This document shows positions 11,120 to 21,975 of a stretch of DNA of 64,000 bases, piece by piece. The translations under genes were made by a program, and so were the position numbers. The DNA lies in the NCBI GenBank assembly GCA_029215795.1, contig JARDYH010000001.1:13477501-13541500 (forward strand), read 5' to 3'. The DNA is from Anniella stebbinsi. Its lineage: Eukaryota > Chordata > Lepidosauria > Squamata > Anniellidae. Position 1 is the first letter of the stretch. Each line of letters starts with the position of its first letter. The notes below the pieces were generated by a model. That model saw only the letters and a program-made list of their open reading frames with translations. It did no database searches and was not told where the DNA came from.

Positions 11120-11193
11120 GAAGAAGAAGAAGAAGAAGAAGAAGAAGAAGAAGAAGAAGAAGAAGAAGAAGAAGAAGAAGAAGAAGAAGAAGA
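11120..11193. repeat. (AAG)n microsatellite
   Basis: About 24 uninterrupted GAA/AAG units. On the minus strand this reads as poly-leucine, which is not a real gene. Confidence 0.97.
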
Positions 11194-11419
11194 TACATCT
11201 TAATTCATGCATTCATGCATTTTTCTTCATAGGACTTATATACAACTCTATATCTACCAAGATTTTAAAGTGGTGAACAATAAAAGAAAGGAGAAAACAA
11301 CTATCTGTCTACCTCTCTATCAAATGGAACAATTCTGCCTGATTAGATAGAATTGTCCTATTCTGCCTAATCAGTGGATTACTACTTTGGCATCCATACC
11401 TGTCCCAATTATGGATCTT

Positions 11420-11935
11420 TAGGCTGTGTTTTATTCAGCTAAATTGTTGGTTTTATGTCTACTGGAAACCACAATGCCTTCCTGGATGGAGCGGGAGGAT
11501 CTCGGGCTTTCCGGCTTCAGTGATCCTCTCCCAGCGCCCATACTCCAGAGCACCATCCCAGAAGCCAACAGGGACATTCCGGCATGACACAGCTATTTTT
11601 TTTTTTTAAGGAGAGCCTTCAGTAAAAGGTAAGGTAAGTAAAATAAAAATGGGGAACTCAGCGGAACTATCCAAAGGATGGCAAAAATGCTGCCCCCACC
11701 CTAGGCAAAGAGCCACCCCATGCAGCTCCATGTCCGTTTGAGGACCTGGGAACCTGCACCACGCCAGCCATGGTCCTCAGGGTTGTCCTGGGACCACAGA
11801 AAAACTGGGTCATCCACAGTTGCAGTGATGTTGGAGAAAGTCTCTGGTCATCCCTGGTTGACCTTGGGATCCCCTGTGCATCATATCCCGGGATAACTGC
11901 ATGGTGTAGACATGGCCATAGTCTAATTTGGCTAA
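11420..11935. mobile_element. possible old DNA transposon remnant
   Basis: GC-richer than its surroundings and ends GCATGGTGTAGACATGGCC, which resembles the CTACACC-type termini of MITE family B. No second terminus was located. Low confidence. Confidence 0.25.
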
Positions 11936-12191
11936 TTGCTGGTGGTACAAGCTAATCTTCTTTTAAACATATCTGCTGGTCACCAGCTAGGGAATTCTGT
12001 TCTATTGATACGGCATAACCATTGTAAGATGTAATAAATTGACACTGCAGACATGACATTGCAAAACAAACAAACAAACAAACTTCAAACTGTTCAACAA
12101 TCAGCAGGAAGATTAACTTCCATGCAAGAAAAGCAACTGATTCCAGAAGAGCTCCACAACATGACTAAGATTCCACAACATGACACAGTAT

Positions 12192-12656
12192 AATGTTTCC
12201 AGTTTTAAAATCGTTTCATTGGCTGCCAATCAGTTTCCGGGCGAAGTATAAAGTGTTGGTTATTACCTTTAAAGCCCTACATGGTTTGGGTCCAGGGTAC
12301 CTGCGGGATCGCCTTCTCTTGTACAATCCGCCCTGCACACTTAGGTCCTCTGGGAAGAATTTACTCAAGCCAGCCAGAACTAGGCTGGCGGGTGTTACCC
12401 AGAGGACCTTCTCTTCCATCGCTCCCAGACTATGGAATGGTCTGTCGGAGGAGGTTAGACAAATTGACAGTCTTCATGAATTTAAGAGAGACATGAAGAC
12501 TGTCCTCTTCTGACAGGCCTATCCAGATGAATTTTAAGATGTTTTTAATGTTGTATTTTTCTCTTGCTTTTAAAATTTTAACTGTTGTGATTTTTGTGTT
12601 TTATATTGTTGCTGTTCCCTGCCTCGATCCGAAGGGAGAGGCGGGCTACAAATAAA

Positions 12657-12657
<1 letters not shown>
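12192..12657 (+). mobile_element. L2-clade LINE 3' fragment
   Basis: Encodes the extreme C-terminus of L2 ORF2 (…FHWLPISFRAKYKVLVITFKALHGLGPGYLRDRLLLYNP…RTFSSIAPRLWNGL…), open for 106 residues (12193-12513). A 3' UTR follows, with CGATCCGAAGGGAGAGGCGGGCTACAAATAAAT and then an (ATT)n tail. Strongly 5'-truncated. Confidence 0.88.

Positions 12658-12693
<36 letters not shown>
12656..12693. repeat. (ATT)n tail of L2 copy
   Basis: Pure ATT run directly after the L2 3' end. Confidence 0.95.
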
Positions 12694-12694
<1 letters not shown>

Positions 12695-13154
12695 CTGCCT
12701 TTCAAATCAGACATGTAAAAAAGTTCACCAGTTTTATGTTCATCATTACATATTAAAAAGGAATTCTATAACCATGTATTAAATCTTTTTTTCCAGCCAA
12801 TGTTTCTTTGTTTTGAATAAAATTTGTTTGCCTTTACATAAAATAAAAGGCTATAAATGTTTTGTTGCATCTGAATCATCATTGCATATGTCTTTGACTT
12901 GGGTGATTATCAAATAATTAAAGCCAGTTGAGGCCTTAGTCAAAACTGAAATGCACCGCTCTCTATGATGAGCTACTCTACCAAAACAATTCATGTTAGA
13001 CATTTACTGTTGGACAAGCAGCTGGCATAAATTCAGAAAGGTACATGAGTGTGGCAGGAAAGTTTTTTGCATTGTGTCAACCAAGATCCTATCTAGGTTT
13101 TTGTGTACAACAGAGTTAATTTTTCCAGACGTGTTTTGCCTGTCTGTTAAGACA
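12694..13154. other. unannotated AT-rich unique sequence
   Basis: No recognisable feature between the two neighbouring L2 tails. Confidence 0.45.
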
Positions 13155-13155
13155 T

Positions 13156-13623
13156 TTTTCTATCAACTTTAAAATCACTTCACTGGCTGCCAATTAGTTT
13201 CCGGGCACAGTATAAAGTATTGGTTATTACCTTTAAAGCCCTACATGGTTTGGGTCCAGGTTACCTGTGGGATTGCCTTCTTCTGTACAATCCGCCCTGC
13301 ACGCTCAGGTCCTCTGGGGAAAATTTACTCCAGTAAGCCAAAACTAGGCTGAGTAACAACTGTTACCCAGAGGACCTTCTCTTTTGCTACTCCCAGACTG
13401 TGGAATGGCTTGCCGGGAGAGATTCGTCAACTTAACGGTCTCTCTGAGTTTGAGAAAGCCATAAAGACTGGTCTCTTCTGGCAGGCCTACCCAGATGAAT
13501 TTTAAGATGTCTGATTGTTAATATTGTATCAGTTTTGTATGCTTTAAATCAGTTTTATGCATTTTATGTTTGTTTTTGTATTTAATGCTGATCCAGAGGG
13601 AGAGGCTGGTTAGAAATAAATAA

Positions 13624-13625
<2 letters not shown>
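13156..13625 (+). mobile_element. L2-clade LINE 3' fragment, second nearby copy
   Basis: Nearly the same segment as at 12.2 kb (CACTGGCTGCCAATTAGTTTCC…CCCTACATGGTTTGGGTCCAGG), but the frame is broken, so no continuous ORF remains. It also ends in (ATT)n. The two copies are in direct orientation about 0.96 kb apart. Confidence 0.87.

Positions 13626-13657
<32 letters not shown>
13625..13657. repeat. (ATT)n tail of L2 copy
   Basis: Pure ATT run after the L2 end. Confidence 0.93.
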
Positions 13658-14320
13658 GCTGTTTAACAATGGATACAAATCTTAACAGAATGATATGCAC
13701 CTAAGCCCATGGATTTCATTGGACATATACTTTCCAATACTACATAAGATCAAACATCACAATTGGCTGACTCCACGGAGGATCATACTGTACAAATGTT
13801 ATCAATTCTTATTTTCATCTGTATGAAAATTCCCACAGAGATCTATTCAGATAATTAATTTGGAGGGGGGGGGGGTTATAATATTCCTTTTTTTCTTTTT
13901 CTTTTCTTTTTTGCTGGTTCTTAGCAATCATCCTGATATTTCACTAAAAAAATTTAATGTCAATGCAATATGGAACACTCTGCTATCAAAATCACAAACC
14001 TCCGCTCAAATAACAGGGTAGTTATTCCCTGAAATGAACTTAATTTTTGTCTATGCTTGTGTGATTGTAGCAGGGTTTTTTTTATTACAGCCCTCCCAAG
14101 AAAATTGCTGAGCTCTTGTGTTGATTTCGTGGTCTCTGCAGTGAGGTATAAAGCTCCTAACCTAATTTGAATTGCTTGCCTTTATCATTGCGCATCGTCA
14201 ATGCATTAACAATTTACTTTGCTGATGTTAAATTGCATCAATGGACCTTCCCAAGCTGAAGACTAAAGGAGCTAAATTTGACCTTTTCTGCTACCTGGAT
14301 TTTAAAACTACCTTGCTATA
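13658..14320. other. unique AT-rich sequence; 14040-14280 candidate conserved element
   Basis: Repeat-free except for a poly(G) run (13866-13874). The 14040-14280 part holds compact TTAAT/TAATTT-rich sequence without indel-prone simple repeats, which is typical of, but not proof of, a conserved enhancer. Confidence 0.2.
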
Positions 14321-14321
14321 G

Positions 14322-14325
14322 AAAA

Positions 14326-14356
<31 letters not shown>

Positions 14357-14358
14357 AA
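14322..14358. repeat. (AAAT)n microsatellite
   Basis: Nine or so AAAT units. Confidence 0.93.
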
Positions 14359-14712
14359 TTGGCAAGCCTTGTGCACACACGTGTGCACAAATGCCTTCTT
14401 TTAAAAACTATTAAAAGGTGCACCCCTCTTACCCTCTTTTGCCACCAATCACCCTTGGTTGCTATGTAGGGAAGTCCAATTATAGATCTTTTGCATCACA
14501 TAAAACATAGTCATTATGAATCTGGCGTGAGACCCTATATTAATTCGTTTTTACTACACATAGCATTCTTAGTACCCTCCATAATACAAAATCTCCTTAA
14601 AAAGCCTAGTACATATTTAGGATCACATTGTGCCTTATTTCTCTCTCAAAAAACTTCACTTTCTATATGCATATTATTCTTACTCCAAAATAATCATAAT
14701 CTAGTTTATTCA

Positions 14713-14747
14713 GCTCCTGACGAAGGATTGTTTTCGAGACATCGAGC
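14713..14747 (+). ncRNA. degenerate hammerhead-ribozyme-like motif
   Basis: The core CTGACGA (14717-14723) fits CUGANGA exactly. It is flanked by a 4-bp stem I (GCTC 14713-14716 with GAGC 14744-14747) and has a weak stem II (GGA/TTC). The second core box is GAGA instead of GAAA, followed by CATC just before stem I. A related, better motif is at 49470-49510. Hammerheads of this small stem-III type are known from Penelope-like retroelements. With GAGA in place of GAAA this copy is probably inactive. Confidence 0.3.
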
Positions 14748-14759
14748 ATTGTGGATATT

Positions 14760-14822
14760 TGAGCAATAACAACAATAAAAAGAGTTCAAAGAATTTATAC
14801 AGCACCAGAGTTTATCTCTTTC
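14760..14822 (+). mobile_element. possible Penelope-like element tail
   Basis: An A-rich stretch with AATAAAAAG and GAGTTTATCTCTTTC follows the hammerhead-like motif, as at the 49.5-kb locus. No reverse transcriptase remains. Confidence 0.25.
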
Positions 14823-14917
14823 ACAACCACCATGGGGTAGACATGGCCCAAGAGTTAAGAATTCGGTGTCAGTTGTTCTCCATGGGCCATGTCAGCATTT
14901 CATGATCGAGACTGACC

Positions 14918-15071
14918 TCTTCCGGCAGGCCTACCCAGTTAAATTTTAAGATGTTTTTAATGATGTATTAGTTTTTCTTTGTTTTAATATGTTATCTATT
15001 TTGTGGTTCTTGTGTTTATATTTATTGTTGTTCCCCGCCTCGATCCAGAGGGAGAGGCGGGTTAGACATAA
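14918..15071 (+). mobile_element. L2-clade 3' UTR fragment
   Basis: TGACCTCTTCCGGCAGGCCTACCCAG…CGCCTCGATCCAGAGGGAGAGGCGGG matches the terminal 150 bp of the 12.2- and 13.2-kb copies, and a short (ATT)n tail follows (15075-15090). Confidence 0.8.
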
Positions 15072-15094
15072 GTTTATTATTATTATTATTCATT

Positions 15095-16000
15095 CACCAA
15101 AGTGGCACCATTTCTCTGAGGCAAGTTACTGAGTGTGAATGACCAAGCACACGAAAGCCGTAAAAACAATCATCCCAGCAGCATGTGCGCTCCATGCCTG
15201 ATGCCGTTCTCTCAACAAAACACACTTAAGCTTTCCCAAAATGAATTCGCCATGGACAAAATAATTTGCTGTAGACGAGATTGAAATGTCATAAACAAAA
15301 ATATTGCTGTCCTTTTAAAGATGTTTCAATACGGTTTGTGATCAGCGTAATTATCTTAGAATTTACTGTGCCTTAGCCCTGCCACAAAAAAATCTGTTTA
15401 AACACGGTAAGCATCACTGATCAACTTAAACCACACATCCATCTCGTGCAAAATTGATGGCCCAGCATCCAGAAAGAAGATACTGCCAGATCACTGCAGT
15501 TTCTTATGCTTAACGCATAATGCCTAACAGAAATGAGAGGAATAAAAGCAGGATTCTGTTCCCTCATTTAGAGGGAATAACATCTGAATAAGTAAAAACT
15601 GGCTGGGGGTGGGGAGAGCCTGCTAGCACACTTTTACATGGCCAAGAAACAAAACTCAGGATGGAAATCAGGGGCTGAAGAGGTGAGACTTTGCATATAG
15701 GATCAGCTTTGATTTTCAGTGGCTAATATCCTTGGGATTCATAATGCAATAAGTGTGAGTTCTACCAAAATGGTGTTCCTATCTATATAGGTACACCTCG
15801 TTAGTTTCCCTTTCCCACCCCCTACCCCCAAAGAAGTAAACAGTTGAATTCATTCTGGTGGGAACAGAAAGATGTTGCACTTGAAGATACTATTGGGGTG
15901 ACCTAACCATGATTGAACAGCTCTCACTGGCAGGGATCCTACAGGGGGCACATCACATACTGCCCCCTAAGATGTATTGCAATATACAAGTCCTCCCTAC
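15095..16000. other. unannotated unique sequence
   Basis: No repeat or exon recognised. AT-rich, and unique around 15220-15420. Confidence 0.4.
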
Positions 16001-16007
16001 ACACACA

Positions 16008-16745
16008 TGTGAAATCCCCAGCCAGTCGGCGGGGGATGATATTTGCGGGGGGGGGGGGGGAAGAGACGAGGCGGATGCTCCGGATTGGAGCATACAGATG
16101 GTGCCACTGGGCGGGGCAGAGCCGAGCGGCTTAAATAGCCGGCTGACGGGCCTGCCCGCCCTCTTCTTCCAAGCACAGCTCCCTCCCTCCCCTCCCTGTA
16201 GACAGTATGGGCTAGCCGGTTGTCATTAGGAGGCCAAGTAGGAATTTTTTACTCTTATCCTAATTTGGTTTGGAGTTTTTTCGCCTACTTCATACTGTAA
16301 TGCAGCGGGGGAGTATTAAATAGGTGGATTTGTATTAATTCGGTCACTTTCATTTGGAGGTAGGTGCGGGCATCCTTAGGGGCATTTTCAAATGGTGAAC
16401 ATTCTCAGGAACCGTTGAGGTAAAGGGTAATACCTGAGGCCCACATCTGGGAGTCCTGCGGCAACAGATCATGGGAATAAGGTTTACCTTTGAGGCCAAC
16501 TCTACTCACACATTCGGAGCCCTGCGGCACAGGTGTTGTGACAAAGGAAGGCCTCCCAACCCCATATGGGGGAAGACCAAGGGGTGGCAAACGTATGCTG
16601 CCACCTTGAGGTCAGAGAATCGTTCGCCCATTCCTAAGATTTGGCCTGGAAGAGGCCAAGAGAGGATGCCCGCATAGGTTTTGTCTGCAGAACTTGAATA
16701 AAAGTGGCCCATTCTCGTTTCTTTATTTGCACCCTACACCTCGCA
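16008..16745 (+). mobile_element. LTR-like repeat, family A, copy 3 (best preserved)
   Basis: Begins TGTGAAATCC, ends CCTCGCA, and is flanked by ACACA on both sides (16003-16007 and 16746-16750), though that duplication is low-complexity. It contains GATTGG (CCAAT-type, about 16083), GGCTTAAATAGCC (TATA-like, about 16128), a pyrimidine-rich block, and AATAAA (about 16697) 48 bp before the end. TG…CA ends, promoter, poly(A) signal and a 5-bp duplication fit a solo LTR of 738 bp. No internal region is seen, so Gypsy versus retroviral class cannot be decided. Confidence 0.55.
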
Positions 16746-17045
16746 ACACACATCATAATTATGAACATTACCCGCATGCACATTCAATGAATGTGCCATG
16801 AATGGAGGAGAAATCAAGCCAAATAGAGTCCTCCATTCATGTCTGCTCTTCCCTTCCAAGGAGATTTCCATTGCCACCAGGGCAGGTGTTTATTTCCCCA
16901 GCTGCCTGGACCAAAAATCTTTAAAACCCTGTTTGTTTTGTTTTGTAAATACCTTTTGGTAGTGTGGGCTTTTACTTTTAGGCAAGGGTTGTATAACCCA
17001 ACAAGAAACAGTTCTAACCACCGCATTTTAAAAGTTTACTTTTAA

Positions 17046-17048
<3 letters not shown>

Positions 17049-17086
<38 letters not shown>
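17049..17086. repeat. (ATT)n microsatellite
   Basis: Pure ATT run; no L2 body is obvious upstream. Confidence 0.93.
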
Positions 17087-17087
<1 letters not shown>

Positions 17088-17191
17088 AAAGATGTTAATG
17101 TCTGAATGGCTACAACACCCACACACAAACACAAACCATAATACAAAGAAGAGTATAAAGATAAGCTTGATAAATAAATCCAGCTAAATCC

Positions 17192-17335
17192 TAACTAGAG
17201 TATGGGTAGTTTCTACTGTTAGTCCTACTTAGAGTAGGCTGGTGGAAAATAAATGGGACTTAAGTTCACTCAAGTCCCTTTCATTTCAATGGGTCTACTA
17301 TAACCAGGACTAACATTGGATACTACCCAATGTCC
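17192..17335. mobile_element. short palindromic MITE, family D
   Basis: A roughly symmetrical block built around AAATGGGACTTAAGTTCACTCAAGTCCCTTTCATTTCAATGGGTCTACT, with end blocks GGGTAGT… / …ACTACCC. Related blocks with CATTTCAATGGGTCTACTCT occur at 19.3, 22.5, 35.6, 45.7, 58.3 and 62.9 kb. Confidence 0.6.
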
Positions 17336-17628
17336 ATATATTCTAAGCAGCCCCCCCTCCCATACCCCCAGCAATACCTTACTGAGTTCACAGCTTTTCC
17401 AAAGTCAGCTCTCTGGTTTTCTTATTGTTTTGGATTATTCTTTCTTTCCAACCTACTTTTCCATTCCAGACTTCCTCTACATTCTAAAAACTCTTTTTGC
17501 CCTCAACATTTTATATGTTAAAGCTAGCTGGTAATGTTGGACCAATCAGGAAGGGTCACCCTTGCTTAAATGCCTTCTGTTGAACTAGTTGCAAATATTT
17601 CTTGCAGAAACTTCTTACAACTTTGTTG

Positions 17629-17632
<4 letters not shown>

Positions 17633-17674
<42 letters not shown>
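17633..17674. repeat. (AG)n microsatellite
   Basis: About 21 AG units. Confidence 0.95.
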
Positions 17675-17678
<4 letters not shown>

Positions 17679-19194
17679 TTGGCACAATGAAATGGATCTT
17701 TCAGCTCCTTATGGCTAACCATCTGCTGAAACTTGTTAGTGGCCTCTGGACTTAGTGAAACTTTAATTGAACTTTTAACCTTTAGATTTTACACTGGTGA
17801 TTAAATTTAAGCCCATACCCAAATCAAACTACAGACAAAATTAAGAGACAATTATGTTGCTTCAGAACCTACCATGCACTCATTCATTGGCACATCAGCA
17901 ACATGCCTATGCACATATGTTTTGAGAGCATAACTACATTGTAGACATACCAAAAACACTACAGGTCAGAACTTCTCACTCTTCAGCAGCGTAGGGGCAT
18001 CCTGGAGGAGCAGACAAGCTCTTACAACACAGTCCAATAAATGTGTTTATGTGAGCATTGGGGCAGGTTATCATGGCTGTTTCCATTATACTAACAGGGT
18101 TAAGATCTGTTGTCATCACATATCTAGCTACTCCCACCACAAACTTAAGAACAACGCTCATTGAAAGCGGAGTACAATGTGTTCATTGTTGTAGGGACCA
18201 GCTCTAAATAGCCTAAAGAATGCTTCATAGTAGAAACAGCAAATCTAAAAATAATGTCACTATATGCATTGAGCCAGACTCCTTTCTTTATCTCACTTGG
18301 GGGTCCATTCAATTAATGCTTTCTTAGCTTCACGGGAGTCCTTGGCTGTAATGATGGAGCAGCTGTGTCATATCTGTAGCCAAAGAAGTAGGGTTGATGG
18401 TTGCAGAAGGTCACTGAAACTTCCATCTCCTAAAAGATTGTGGAAACAAAGCAGCATGGTGGGCAGACAATTAGGCTGTTCATGGGGGATAGAAGTTTTA
18501 AAGAGATGGAAAAGAAAGTGTGTAATAGAAATTAAATTTGCTTTATTCCCCTTGAAACAAAACCTGCCTTCTCGGTACGGTTTGGAGCCAGCATGAGATG
18601 AAATAATATTGGCACTTACCACATTTTTTTTCCTGTGATATCTAGTGATTACTACCTGTTGGGCTGTGAAGCAGCCACTTTGGGCAACAGGATATGCTGA
18701 GCCAGCCTTAGGGGAGAGTGAACAAAATGGGACGCATGTTAAAGTGGCTGTACAACTACATAGATGGACAATGGTACAGACGCAAGAGCTCTTGCTGAGA
18801 GGGCTTGAAGTGAACCAGTAAAACAAGACACACAGTATTCTTTACAATGTATTCTGCTTTCCCCCCCCCCCCGATGTTTTGAAGCACATTTTGAGAACAG
18901 CCATGAGATGCCAGGGTAGGCTACTATCCCACTAGAATCCATACCGGTATGATGGTAAGCTCTCTTGGACTTCAGGAAAACTCCACTGTCAATTTAATTC
19001 AATGTTATTTAAGTGGGGAGATAACATTTCCTTTTGTCCAGTGGTTTCAGGGTGTTTTACTGTATTTAAACTAACAGAGCAAAACAGATAATGGTTAAGT
19101 GAATATGCTTTTTAAGAACTAGGTGCAGGCAGCATGAGAACGAATCATAAAGGCAAGCATTTGAAATTCCATAAAACACCTAAGAGGTGTCAGA
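17675..19194. other. unannotated unique sequence
   Basis: No identifiable repeats, exons or RNA genes; a poly(C) run lies at 18861-18872. The 152-residue minus ORF at 18368-18826 has no recognised domain and is overlapped by plus-strand frames. Confidence 0.4.
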
Positions 19195-19198
19195 TAAT

Positions 19199-19248
19199 AG
19201 AAGGAGGAGGAGGAGGAGGAGGAGGAGGAGGAGGAGGAGGAGGAGGAA
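19199..19248. repeat. (AGG)n microsatellite
   Basis: About 16 GGA/AGG units. Confidence 0.95.
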
Positions 19249-19302
19249 AGAGAAGAAGTTGTCGAAGTCATCCAGCAGAAAAGGGTTGATGCTTCATAGC
19301 AC

Positions 19303-19372
19303 AATGCTATGCATATTTACTCAGACGTAAGTCCCATTATCTTCAATGGGACTTACTTCCTAGTTAGTAAGT
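19303..19372. mobile_element. short palindromic MITE, family D-like
   Basis: AAGTCCCATTATCTTCAATGGGACTTACTT is an imperfect inverted repeat of the same kind as the 17.2-kb element. Confidence 0.5.
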
Positions 19373-19910
19373 TAGTGTGTGTGTGTGAGAGAGAGAGATT
19401 GTACAGGGGGTTGTTGTTGTTGTGTTTAATTGCTAGCCATCCTAATGATGGGACAAGTCAGTAATCAAGCAAAGATAAGAAATTTGAAGGGGGCCCCCAA
19501 TACATTTGGGATAGTAGAATGTAAAGGGTTGGTTTTCCTCCTCTCACCACCCACCCACCCACATTTAAAAGCCATGCTTCATTCTGCAAAATTGCATCAT
19601 TTTACCTTTTTGACTGCACAGAGCAGATGCAACGCACCTGGGTGTTCCATACCTGCTAGTCTACTATGAGGTATTTGTTGCACTGCATGCTGAGCAGTCA
19701 GTCAGCTGGAGAAGATTGGCTGAGAAATGGATATATCATGAATAAACATTTGCTTAAAGCTCACATTATGTGACCATCTTCTATAACTTTTTATTCAGAT
19801 TAATTCTATGGTCATATAATGTAATGAAGCAGTGTGAAACCATCCATCAGGCTTCTACTCCAAGGGAGAACCTTCTATTCCGATCAGAGACTACTTCAAC
19901 ATTCCTTTGA

Positions 19911-19985
19911 GTCATAGAATCATGGAATAGTGGAGTTGGAAGGGACCTATAAGGCCATCAACCCCCTTCAAACTGTCCTCAGTTT
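19911..19985 (-). mobile_element. CR1 LINE 3' end, minus
   Basis: TCATAGAATCATGGAATAG…GAGTTGGAAGGGACC…ATAAGGCCATCAACCCCC is the reverse complement of the conserved CR1 3' terminus with its ATTCTATGA octamer-type tail. Short and 5'-truncated. Confidence 0.8.
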
Positions 19986-20254
19986 TCACCGCCTTCGCTG
20001 GGATAACTGCACAAGGACCTTTGATTTCAGCAAGCAGGGAGCTGAAGACCACCAAGAGAAGAAATGTTAAGGCTGTGTGAGACACCACATTGATTAGTTA
20101 TTCATACAGCAGATCAAAGAACTGAAGGAAAATGAACAGAAAATAAGGAACATACACACTACAAAAACAGCAATTCTGAATATATTATGTTTGCATCAAA
20201 ATTCTCTTTGTGCTGTGTTTTACATAGTGCATAGATATGTGTATACAACAAGGG

Positions 20255-20575
20255 TGGGGGGACCTTAGGCCCATGGTCCAGGTCTGGCCCTCCCAGTTCC
20301 TGATCTGGCCCTCCAGGTTTCCTTCCCCTAGCTCCACCCCTTTTCCTCCAACTGCCAATCATCCACCAATTTTGTTTCCTGGCTTTTGTGCAGGGTTATT
20401 TTTTCCCCATTCTAAAAGTTTGAAATGTCTCTCCTAAGGCTTAGTTACTGAAAATAAGGGCTTTAAGTTAAAATATGATGTCATCTGTATTATTATTATT
20501 ATTATTTTGGCCCCACCCTTTTTATCCTGTCCCTAGTGCGTTTGGACTCACCCACATGTACCAGTCAAATTCAAA
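20255..20575. mobile_element. non-autonomous DNA transposon, family E, copy 1
   Basis: Shares CCAACTGCCAATCATCCACCAATTTTGT, CTAAGGCTTAGTTACTG and GCTTTAAGTTAAAATATG with the 43.34-43.66 kb block. The start ACAAGGGTGGGG resembles CAGGGGTGG-type hAT ends. A short (ATT)n run (20488-20506) interrupts it. No ORF. Confidence 0.5.
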
Positions 20576-20689
20576 AGGTACAGGCATTCCCACCATGGAA
20601 AGGACCATACCTCCCAACCTACCTGCCAGAGAGCAGTTAAAGATGACGAACCTGTTAAGGGGGGAGTGGCAATCCTAATTTGGTTGAAT

Positions 20690-21093
20690 AACCAGGTATT
20701 CACATCCAGACTTCTAAGAGCTTAGTACTCAATGTTCTAAGCATGGATGGATCAATCCTGATGTTTCAGTTTCTCCCACAGTAGAATATTTTAAATCTCA
20801 AGTTCTTTCCACCTGAGTTTAAGAACATGTGTGGTTTTTGGCAAATTCTTATTTTTAAAAATGAACTGAAATAAATTCCTCAACGGTACCTACTAACTGG
20901 TAAATAGTTTCAAGATGTTGGAATAAACCCGTTCAACAAATTAGCCTCGAGACTCAGGATGCCCATGTTTGGAAGCAGGGCTAGACAACATCTTCCAGCC
21001 TCACCAACAACATCATGCACTTCGTGAGCCATTATCCCCTGGACATCCATGAACTGAGCACAGAGGTCTGCCCTCATACACTGGTGGGACAAC

Positions 21094-21094
<1 letters not shown>
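20690..21094. other. unannotated stretch
   Basis: No recognisable feature. Confidence 0.4.
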
Positions 21095-21095
<1 letters not shown>

Positions 21096-21124
<29 letters not shown>

Positions 21125-21125
21125 T
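21096..21125. repeat. (CAT)n tail of the L2 copy
   Basis: About ten ATC units at the L2 3' end. Confidence 0.9.
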
Positions 21126-21968
21126 TATTTCTTACCCGCCTCTAAGTTTGGATCGAGGCTGGGAACAACAGTAAATATAAAATATGATAGAATACATAAA
21201 ACTGACTAAAACATGGCAGACATTATTAAAACTGCATTAAAACATCATAAAAAAACATTCTAGAATTCCACTGGATATGCCTGCCAGAAGATAACAGTGT
21301 TTATAACTTTCTTAAATTCTAAAAGACTGTTAAGTTGACGAGTCTCCTCCGGAAGGTCATTCCACAGTCTGGGAGCGGTAGAAGAGAAGGTCCTCTGGGT
21401 AACACTCGTCAGCCTAGTTTTGGCTGACTGAAGTAAATTCTTCCCAGCGAACCTGAGTGTGTGGGGCAGATTGTATGGGAGAAGGCGATCCCGCAGATAA
21501 CCTGGACCCAAACCATGTAGGGCTTTAAAGGCAATGACCAACACTTTGTACTTCGTACGGAAACTAATTGGCAGCCAGATTTTAAAGCTGGCGTAATATG
21601 GTCACCCCTAGGTGTACCGGTGACCAACCTGGCTGCCATATTTTGAACTAGTTGAAGTTTCCAGACTAGGCACAGAGGTAGCCCTATGTACAGCACATTG
21701 CAGAAGTCGAGCCTTGAAGTTACCAGCGCATGCACTACCGTCTTTAGGTCTTCCAACTCTAGGAAGGGGCGCAGCTGGCGTATCAGCTGAAGCTGATAGT
21801 AGGCCTACATAGGTGCTCCAGGCATCCAGGACCCCTGATCCTTTCAGGTTCCTCTTTCTGTGGTATATTCTTTCATGGACAGTTGCTCCTGATAGATAAC
21901 ATTGCAGAGACATCAGGGGGTCAGTGGTGTTGAGGGTGGAGCTGGCCGATGTGTTATCTGGCTCCATG
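21096..21968 (-). mobile_element. L2-clade LINE 3' fragment (about 0.87 kb)
   Basis: The minus strand encodes an L2 ORF2 C-terminal region in two frames: an RT-distal part (…VVHALVTSRLDFCNVLYIGLPL…LQLVQNMAARLVTGTP…, 21409-21756) and the end (…IAFKALHGLGPGYLRDRLLPYNLPHTLR…FSSTAPRLWNDLPEE…, 21260-21544), joined by a frameshift near 21540. The 3' end is followed by a (CAT)n tail. 5'-truncated and inactive. Confidence 0.88.
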
Positions 21969-21975
21969 TGTTATC

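Noticed and set aside
10935..11198. Poly-leucine open frame
   Set aside because: It is translation of an (AAG)n microsatellite; the same applies to poly-Tyr, poly-Ile, poly-Ser and poly-Lys frames at other microsatellites.
12192..13657. Segmental duplication giving the two adjacent L2 tails
   Set aside because: Sequence between and outside the tails is not duplicated and their ORF states differ, so independent insertions are more likely.
18368..18826. 152-residue minus open frame
   Set aside because: No recognisable domain, no splice context, and overlapped by an opposite-strand frame of similar quality.
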